20,004 bases of DNA from CALMRE01 sp964412895 (GTDB lineage Bacteria; UBP6; UBA1177; JAKLFG01). Position 1 is the stretch's first letter; each line of letters begins with the position of its first letter. This document shows, in pieces, positions 14,881 to 20,004 of this stretch. The stretch spans positions 1-20,004 of the forward strand of contig CAYPQK010000062.1 of the NCBI GenBank assembly GCA_964412895.1, read 5' to 3'. The notes under the pieces are model-generated. The model made no database searches. It had not been told where the DNA came from and was given only the letters and a program-made list of their open reading frames with translations. The position numbers and the translations under genes were made by a program.

Positions 14881-15471
14881 ATGAAGATCGTTTTCGCCAC
14901 CGGCAACAAACATAAACTGCAGGAAGCGCGCGAGATATTCACCGGCGTCGAGATACTCTCCATTCTTGACTTCGATAAAGATTTCGACCCCGAGGAATAC
15001 GGCAAGACCTTCCTTGAGAATGCCGTCATCAAGGCCGAAGTGGCGCGCGCGGTCACCGGCGGCCTGCCGGTCCTTTCGGACGATTCGGGGCTCATCGTCC
15101 CGGCGCTGAAGGGCGCCCCCGGCATCCATTCGGCCCGCTGGGGCGGGGTGAACGGCGATCATGCCCGCAACCGCGCAAAACTGCGGAGCGACCTTGTCGG
15201 CATTGCCGACCGGAACGCCCATTTCCTCTGCACGGCGGTACTCATCTGCGCCGCCGGGAATGCACTTGTCGCCACCGGCCGGGTCGACGGCACCCTCATC
15301 GACGATGAACGGGGCGACGGCGGTTTCGGTTACGATCCGATGTTCATCGCACAGGGCGATACGCGGACGCTCGCCCAGTTGTCACCCGATGAGAAGAACG
15401 CCCTCAGCCATCGCGGCCGCGCCTTCCGCAAACTGGAGGAGATGCTCAGATGTCTCGCCTTGATAGGATAA
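14881..15471 (+). CDS. rdgB: dITP/XTP pyrophosphatase (RdgB/HAM1, non-canonical purine NTPase)
   Basis: A cytosolic house-cleaning enzyme that hydrolyses dITP, ITP and XTP to monophosphates and pyrophosphate, keeping deaminated purines out of DNA and RNA. From the ATG at 14881 it is 196 residues (E. coli RdgB has 197) and opens with the family's MKIVFATGNKHKLQE. Further motifs are TFLENAVIKAE (43-53), catalytic LSDDSGL (65-71), GGFGYDPMF (147-155) and the base-binding SHRGRAF (176-182). A start at 14869 (four residues longer) is possible, but GAGG at 14871-14874 is placed for 14881. An open frame upstream to 14791 has no family match. It is divergent from marR and overlaps the glycosidase gene by 22 bases. 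Confidence 0.95.
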   Translation: MKIVFATGNKHKLQEAREIFTGVEILSILDFDKDFDPEEYGKTFLENAVIKAEVARAVTGGLPVLSDDSGLIVPALKGAPGIHSARWGGVNGDHARNRAKLRSDLVGIADRNAHFLCTAVLICAAGNALVATGRVDGTLIDDERGDGGFGYDPMFIAQGDTRTLAQLSPDEKNALSHRGRAFRKLEEMLRCLALIG

Positions 15472-16433
15472 AACGGGCCGCAGGCTCCGCCTGCGTTTTT
15501 TCGCTTTCGGGACCGTCATTCACCGAACGGGAGGAGCGCTTCTACCGCGAGACCTGCCCCGCCGGCGTCATCTTCTTCCGCCGCAATGTCGAAACGATTG
15601 CGTCGCTTGAGTCGCTGTGCGGCGAGCTCCGGCGCATAGAGTCACTCCGCATCGTCTCGATAGACGAGGAAGGAGGCCGCGTGCGGCGACTTCCCACCGG
15701 ACCCTACTCGCTGCCGTCGGCCAAGGCGCTCGCCGCGCTGGACGAGGATGAATTCAGCGACCGGGTCAAGGCGCTCGGCCGCGAACTGAAGCGTATCGGC
15801 ATCACGATGGACATGGCACCCGTCGTCGATCTCCGCTCCGGCGAAGATGCGAGCATCATCGGCGACCGGGCTTTTTCCGACGACCCGGAAGAGGTATCCC
15901 GCCACGCGCTGCGTTACCTGTCGGCGCTCCGCGACGAAGGGGTCTTCGGCGTCATCAAGCATTTCCCCGGACACGGTGCGACGACGATAGATTCGCACAA
16001 GGAACTGCCGCACATCGAAAAATCGCTGCGCGACCTTGCGGCGACCGACCTCCTCCCCTACCGGCGGCTTGCCGGAACGGCGCGGTTCGTGATGGTCGCC
16101 CATATCCTCGTCCCCGACGCCGACCCACTCTTCCCCGCGAGCCTTTCGCGGCAATGGATGCGCATCCTGCGCCGCGACATGGGATTCGACGGCATCGTGA
16201 TGACCGACGACATCGAGATGCACGCGCTCGACAACTGGTCGCCCGAGGAGAAGGCGGCGCTCTTCCTCGCTTCGGAGAGCGATCTCCTGCTCATCTGTTC
16301 GGGAAAAGAGGATATCATGCGGGCCCACTGGGAGGCGCTGGTGCGCGCCGCCGAAGCCGACGACGCGATCCTCGCGCGGCTCGAGAACATCCGCGACCGG
16401 CTCGAAGGGGAATTCTTCTCGCTTAACCGTTAG
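15450..16433 (+). CDS. nagZ: NagZ-like glycoside hydrolase family 3 beta-N-acetylhexosaminidase
   Basis: A retaining family 3 glycosidase of the single-domain NagZ type, which removes GlcNAc from cell-wall muropeptides during peptidoglycan recycling. The protein has 327 residues (E. coli NagZ has 341) and no signal peptide, so it should be cytoplasmic. Visible motifs are SIDEEGGRVRRLP (about 70-82), the family signature KHFPGHG (170-176) with the Asp-Ser-His of its acid/base loop (D181, H183), and the nucleophile in GIVMTDDIEMHAL (D253). These mark N-acetylglucosaminidases rather than the two-domain beta-glucosidases. GGAGGAG (15435-15441), inside rdgB, precedes the ATG by 8 bases, and the 22-base overlap with rdgB implies one transcript. 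Only 12 bases separate it from the convergent lipoprotein gene. The symbol is by similarity of motif and length. Confidence 0.9.
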   Translation: MSRLDRIKRAAGSACVFSLSGPSFTEREERFYRETCPAGVIFFRRNVETIASLESLCGELRRIESLRIVSIDEEGGRVRRLPTGPYSLPSAKALAALDEDEFSDRVKALGRELKRIGITMDMAPVVDLRSGEDASIIGDRAFSDDPEEVSRHALRYLSALRDEGVFGVIKHFPGHGATTIDSHKELPHIEKSLRDLAATDLLPYRRLAGTARFVMVAHILVPDADPLFPASLSRQWMRILRRDMGFDGIVMTDDIEMHALDNWSPEEKAALFLASESDLLLICSGKEDIMRAHWEALVRAAEADDAILARLENIRDRLEGEFFSLNR

Positions 16434-16445
16434 CGCGGTGTCTTT

Positions 16446-18299
16446 TCAGTAAAATTCGTAGGCGCCCATATCGACGAAGGTCGGCGTGCCGGTGCCGGTG
16501 TCGGCGACCGTCACGACATCGTGACGCCCGCTCCCCTCGCTGTCGGTATCGGGCGGCGTGAAACCTCCGATGCTTCCTTTCGCCGCATCGATGCAGGGCG
16601 AGCCGTCGGTCAGGTGGAGGTCGCCCGCCGGGCCGTCGACAAAGAGCGGATCGGCCGAGATGTTGCCCGCCCCGATGAAGAGTTCTCCGGCGACATCGCT
16701 ATAGGAAACGGACGGCGCGCCGCCCGCGATCTCCTTCCCGTCGTCCGAGCTGTCGCCCCAGAGTATCGCGTTGGTGACGACCGGATGGCTCGTCCCGCCG
16801 CTGTAGAGCGCGCCCCCTTCGGCCGCCTGATTGCCCGAGAAGGAACCGTTGGTGATGACGGTCGATGCATACTGGTAGCTGTATATCGCACCGCCTTGTC
16901 CCGTCGCGCTGTTGCCGAAAAAAAGGTCATTGACCACCTCGGCCGTGCCGAGCGTCGCGGAAAGCGCCCCACCGTTGACCGCGCTGTTGCCGATGAACGG
17001 GACGGCGTTGATGAGTGGCGATCCGTTCGACGAGGCGATGGCGCCGCCGTCGCCCTGCGCGGCATTGTTCATGAACAGACTCTCTTCTATGACCGCGTCG
17101 GAACGGAGCAGATACGCACCGGCGCCGTTGCCGGCCGCGGTGTTCGATTCTATCCGGCAGTTGCGGACGGTCGGCGCGGCGTCGACCGCGCTGATGCCGC
17201 CGCCGTGCGTTTGCGCGCCGGTGCCGGTCGCGGCGCCGCCCGTTATGGTGAAGCCGTCGATCGTGGAAGCGGCCGCGGCGGTCACCACATGGCGGACATG
17301 GGCCGTCCCCGCGGCATCGGTCCCTCTGAGTATCGTCTGGTGCGCCGCCCAATCGCGTTCGGTGCGCGCCGTCTCAACGCCGGTGAAGCCGCCGTAGAGA
17401 TCGACCCGGTCGCGCAACAGAAGTGTATCGTCCGAAGAACTCTCATACAGCCGGTAGGTCCCGGCGGCGACCCACACCTCGCACCGGCCGGAGGTGTAGT
17501 CCGCCAGAAATGCGGCCGCCGCGTCGATTGCCTCCTGCGGCATCGCGAACGCGGTCTGCCACGACAGGCCGTCGGGCGTTGCGGCGGCGGCATCCGGATC
17601 GACGAAATAGACGCAGTCGCCGGTCAGCGGGTTGTCGGCATCGGGCTGGGGCGTGTCGTTATCGGGCTCCGCCTCGACCTCGTCGACATCGACCGTATCG
17701 ACATCCGGCGACGCGTCATCGTCGGCCGGGTTATCGTAATCGCCGGTCGCCTCGCCCTGACAGTAGGCCGCCGTCCGTTCGCCGTTGACCCAGCAGGTCC
17801 GACCGCTCTGCGAACAGTCCTGGAAGGACGCCCACTTGTTGCCGGTCTGCGACGAGCAGATCATGATGCGGTCGCCGCTGCAGCCGAACGCCGAGGTCAG
17901 GCCAAGCGCCTCGAGTTCCCCCGTGCAGTCGGCTCCCGGCGACACCTGTGCCGGGATGATGTCGTCGTCGCGCGGTTCCGCGTCGTCGACCGCCTCATCG
18001 CCATCCTCCGGCTCATCGTCGTCGGCCACCGTACCACCCACGCACTCCGCCGTATCGCCGTAGTCTTCGCAGGTCTGTCCCGTCGTGCCGCAGTTGGTCT
18101 CCAGCCAGAAATGACCGTCCTCGCACCGCAGGATCTTGAGTCCGGTACTGTCGCAGTCGAGTGTGCCGTGCACCGATACTTTGCAGGCGGAACCGACCTG
18201 ATGCGGCGTGTCGTCACCGCCGACATCGGTGTCGGTGGAGGTCGTGCAGGCGAACGGCAGGAACAGCGCCGTGAAACCTATCGCGTGATACCAACGCAT
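16446..18299 (-). CDS. Surface lipoprotein: two six-Cys modules, acidic linkers and a beta-helix
   Basis: A 617-residue exported protein. The start at 18299 has GGGAG before it and gives the signal MRWYHAIGFTALFLPFACTT with lipobox LPFAC (C18); upstream in-frame ATGs lack a ribosome site. Next come a Cys module (about 36-88; C39, 49, 59, 70, 77, 86), an Asp/Glu linker (about 89-119), a second Cys module (about 122-182; C125, 140, 148, 162, 169, 180) and a second acidic linker (about 183-224). The rest is a right-handed beta-helix (about 229-617) with NSAxxGGA-type rungs and NAILWG, closing on SPCIDAA and DMGAYEFY, as in 'choice-of-anchor Q'/polymorphic outer-membrane-type helices. The modules share C..ILRC/IMIC, a Trp and SG/TG-x-TC patterns, so look duplicated. 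Function unknown: perhaps surface binding of polysaccharide or protein. Confidence 0.85.
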   Translation of the reverse strand: MRWYHAIGFTALFLPFACTTSTDTDVGGDDTPHQVGSACKVSVHGTLDCDSTGLKILRCEDGHFWLETNCGTTGQTCEDYGDTAECVGGTVADDDEPEDGDEAVDDAEPRDDDIIPAQVSPGADCTGELEALGLTSAFGCSGDRIMICSSQTGNKWASFQDCSQSGRTCWVNGERTAAYCQGEATGDYDNPADDDASPDVDTVDVDEVEAEPDNDTPQPDADNPLTGDCVYFVDPDAAAATPDGLSWQTAFAMPQEAIDAAAAFLADYTSGRCEVWVAAGTYRLYESSSDDTLLLRDRVDLYGGFTGVETARTERDWAAHQTILRGTDAAGTAHVRHVVTAAAASTIDGFTITGGAATGTGAQTHGGGISAVDAAPTVRNCRIESNTAAGNGAGAYLLRSDAVIEESLFMNNAAQGDGGAIASSNGSPLINAVPFIGNSAVNGGALSATLGTAEVVNDLFFGNSATGQGGAIYSYQYASTVITNGSFSGNQAAEGGALYSGGTSHPVVTNAILWGDSSDDGKEIAGGAPSVSYSDVAGELFIGAGNISADPLFVDGPAGDLHLTDGSPCIDAAKGSIGGFTPPDTDSEGSGRHDVVTVADTGTGTPTFVDMGAYEFY

Positions 18300-18334
18300 C
18301 GCCGGTTCTCCCATTACGGATAACTGATGCCGTG

Positions 18335-18362
18335 ATGGTAACCCGAAACGCCGCTTTTTCAA
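18335..18362 (-). promoter_or_regulatory. Promoter of the beta-helix lipoprotein gene
   Basis: On the minus strand, TTGAAA (18357-18362), a 16-base spacer and TACCAT (18335-18340) precede the ATG at 18299 by a leader of about 28 bases that carries GGGAG. The -35 box matches five of six consensus bases; the -10 box matches four. Confidence 0.4.
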
Positions 18363-18388
18363 ATTTTCCCCCTTTCTGCGGGGCCTTA

Positions 18389-18417
18389 TTGCTTTTTTTC
18401 TCCGCGCAGGGTATATC
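18389..18417 (+). promoter_or_regulatory. Possible promoter of the DUF2079 gene
   Basis: TTGCTT (18389-18394), a 17-base spacer and TATATC (18412-18417) lie immediately upstream of the membrane protein gene. Transcription would start near 18424, at or next to the first ATG (18425), so that start would be leaderless. The next ATG (18449) would have a leader of about 25 bases with AGAGA before it. Confidence 0.35.
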
Positions 18418-18424
18418 TTCGGTG

Positions 18425-20004
18425 ATGGTTCGCCTACTTAGAGAACATATGCGCGACGCGCTGCCGACGGCGCTGCTCCCCTTTTTATGCGCCCTTATCG
18501 CCGGGTATCTCTGGGTCTACCATGCCTTTATCCTGACCGGCACGATCCGTTTATCGTTCGACACCGCCGCCCGCATGAAGGGAGAACCGGCATGGCTGTT
18601 GCCGCTCTCGCTGCTGACCGCACTCCTCCTGTTCGCCCTCTTCCGGCTCAGCGACACCGGACGCGACCACCGGCAGCTCTTCGCCGTGACGCTCATCGCC
18701 GCCGCGATGCCGCTGCTTCTCGCCCTTTTCGGCAATAACGGCGCGATCTTCACCCTGCCGCTCAGCGGAGCGACGGCCCTCTACCTCGCGCGGCCCGCCG
18801 TGCAGCCGCTCCGTCTTTTTGCCCGGACCGAACGGTCCCTGCGCCGGCGCGAACGGTGGATCCCCTACCTTCCGGCGCTCATCGCGTTCGGCTGGCTCTT
18901 CGGCTTTTCCTATTACCGCTATATATCCTTCGCCGCCGGATCGAAGGATCTCGGCCTGTTCGCCCAGACCATATATCTCCTCTCGCAGGGGCTGTCGCCC
19001 GACAATACCGTCATGGGGCGCAACGCCTTCGGCGATCACGCCGAGTTCATCGACTTTCTCATCGTCCCCTTCGTCTGGCTGTGGAAAAGTCCCGGCGCAC
19101 TGCTGTTCGCGCAGTCGCTCGCCGTCGCCTCGGGACTCGTGCCACTCTACCGGTTCGCGCGGCGCCGCCTCCATTCGGCGACCCTCGCTCTTGTCTGTGC
19201 CCTCATCTATCCGAACCTGTTCGGGGTGCAGTCGGCCGTCATGTACGATTTCAATCCCGAGACGATAGCGGCCGGATTCCTGCCGTGGCTTTTTTATCTG
19301 GCCGACCGCCGCCGCTGGACACTGCTCTCTATCCCGCTTGTGTTGCTCATCCTCTGCAAGGAGAACTTCCTCCTCTTCACCGCGACCTTCGGGCTGTTCC
19401 TCGCGGGCCATTACCGCGCCTACCGCGTCGGCATCGCCGTGTTCCTGCTGTCGGCAGGACTGTTCGCCGTCGAGATACTGGTCATCTTCCCCCATTTCAT
19501 CGCGGGAGGTTTCCGCCACCTGCGCGACAAGGGGTTCGGCATCGTCGGCAACTCCTTCGGCGAGGTGCTGAGGACCGCCCTGATCAACCCGTCGAAGCTT
19601 CTCACCGTGATGCTCTCGCCGGGACAGAAGGCGATACAGTTCATACATCCCTTCGCGACGCTCGCCTTCCTCCCCTTCCTTTTCCCGTGGCTGCTCCTCC
19701 TCGCCGGGACGATGCTCGCGACCCGCTATCTCTCCACCTTCCCCAACTCGTGGTCGGGCTATTTCTACGGCGCGACCGAGGAGACGGTCCTGCTCGTCTG
19801 CCTGATCTATGCCGCCGCCCGCTTCCCCGGCCGGTGGCGCCGCCGCTTCATCGCGCTGACCGCCGGGACGCTCGCCCTGTTCATCGCTTTTCAGCCTATC
19901 CAGCCGGCCGATCTCTACCATCTGACGCGGCAGTACTATCCATCGGCCGCCCAGCGGGAAGCCTACCGCGAGATGCTGGCGCTCATCCCCGCCAACGCCC
20001 CGGT
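18425..20004 (+). CDS. DUF2079 multi-spanning membrane protein (3' end outside window)
   Basis: An inner-membrane protein with 526 codons visible and no stop before the window ends. Its hydrophobic segments alternate with Arg-rich loops, at least ten of them. DUF2079 hallmarks, numbered from 18425, are: GSKDLGLFAQTIYLLSQGL (about 172-190), a first periplasmic loop with NAFGDHAEF, then FAQSLAVASGLVPLYRFARR, a YPNLFGVQSAVMYDFNPET segment, and LCKENFLLF. The visible end, REAYREMLALIPANAPV, matches the point where the family's soluble C-terminal part begins. DUF2079 is an uncharacterised family resembling polytopic glycosyltransferases (GT-C fold); a sugar-lipid transfer role is only a guess. The start is uncertain: ATG 18425 has no ribosome site, and ATG 18449 has only a weak AGAGA. 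It is divergent from the lipoprotein gene. Confidence 0.82.
   Translation, partial: MVRLLREHMRDALPTALLPFLCALIAGYLWVYHAFILTGTIRLSFDTAARMKGEPAWLLPLSLLTALLLFALFRLSDTGRDHRQLFAVTLIAAAMPLLLALFGNNGAIFTLPLSGATALYLARPAVQPLRLFARTERSLRRRERWIPYLPALIAFGWLFGFSYYRYISFAAGSKDLGLFAQTIYLLSQGLSPDNTVMGRNAFGDHAEFIDFLIVPFVWLWKSPGALLFAQSLAVASGLVPLYRFARRRLHSATLALVCALIYPNLFGVQSAVMYDFNPETIAAGFLPWLFYLADRRRWTLLSIPLVLLILCKENFLLFTATFGLFLAGHYRAYRVGIAVFLLSAGLFAVEILVIFPHFIAGGFRHLRDKGFGIVGNSFGEVLRTALINPSKLLTVMLSPGQKAIQFIHPFATLAFLPFLFPWLLLLAGTMLATRYLSTFPNSWSGYFYGATEETVLLVCLIYAAARFPGRWRRRFIALTAGTLALFIAFQPIQPADLYHLTRQYYPSAAQREAYREMLALIPANAP

Noticed and set aside
16426..16445. ACCG-N6-CGGT then TTTT at the end of the glycosidase gene
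   Set aside because: A 4-bp stem is too weak to call a terminator, and the T-run is short and not directly attached.
16521..18323. Open frame of 600 codons on the + strand opposite the lipoprotein
   Set aside because: The Arg/Val/Gly-rich product has no recognisable domain. The minus strand has a signal peptide, Cys modules and a beta-helix.
18368..18399. CCCC/GGGG stem followed by a T-run, resembling a terminator
   Set aside because: No + strand gene ends upstream of it, and the T-run starts about 9 bases after the stem. The T-rich stretch fits better as part of the DUF2079 promoter region.
18551..19921. Open frame of 456 codons on the - strand opposite the DUF2079 gene
   Set aside because: Glu/Arg/Gly-rich low-complexity product; the + strand frame shows DUF2079 motifs and membrane helices.
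1..20004. Mobile elements, CRISPR arrays, tRNA or rRNA genes
   Set aside because: I looked for transposase motifs, regularly spaced repeats and tRNA-like cloverleaves by eye and found none; the window reads as ordinary chromosomal DNA.

Overview
The window is GC-rich (about 60-65% by eye), densely coding DNA from a Gram-negative bacterium. It encodes a tripartite RND pump with an outer-membrane factor and two lipoproteins with lipobox signals. Shine-Dalgarno sites are strong (GGAGG-type), intergenic gaps are short, and genes overlap often. The acidic Asp/Glu-rich linkers and six-cysteine modules of the large lipoprotein recall surface proteins of myxobacteria-like, deltaproteobacterial and candidate-phylum genomes. 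That is only a hint, and I cannot name the organism. No tRNA, rRNA, CRISPR array, insertion sequence or prophage was seen. No stretch longer than about 165 bases lacks a gene.

Region 1 (1-6116, + strand) is a tight run: an M18 aminopeptidase (5' end outside the window), purine nucleoside phosphorylase, cytidine deaminase, enolase, and a CHASE2-type membrane adenylate cyclase. Its theme is peptide and nucleoside salvage plus lower glycolysis, ending with a cAMP-producing sensor. The cyclase reading frame is broken near its end by one extra G in a G5 run. The displaced frame encodes the rest of a typical C-terminus.

Region 2 (6120-8810) is a divergent pair: a small unknown multi-spanning membrane protein (- strand) and an OPT-family transporter (+ strand). 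They share a 162-base promoter region with a good promoter on each strand.

Region 3 (8807-14720, - strand) is an efflux operon in the order marR, outer-membrane factor, periplasmic adaptor lipoprotein, RND pump. All junctions overlap or are within 4 bases. Upstream of marR lie two tandem GTTGC-N4-GCAAC palindromes exactly 21 bp apart. One covers the -35 box of the proposed marR promoter, a clear layout for autorepression.

Region 4 (14881-16433, + strand) encodes the nucleotide-pool sanitising enzyme RdgB/HAM1 and a NagZ-like family 3 glycosidase, overlapping by 22 bases. Region 5 (16446-20004) is a second divergent pair: a secreted lipoprotein with duplicated six-cysteine modules, acidic linkers and a right-handed beta-helix, and a DUF2079 multi-spanning membrane protein that runs off the window.

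I found no convincing new multi-gene system. The best leads are the cyclase frameshift, the tandem operator, the duplicated cysteine module in the lipoprotein, a shared promoter form (TTG, 18-19 bases, GTAT) and the free use of the ATA isoleucine codon in a GC-rich genome.
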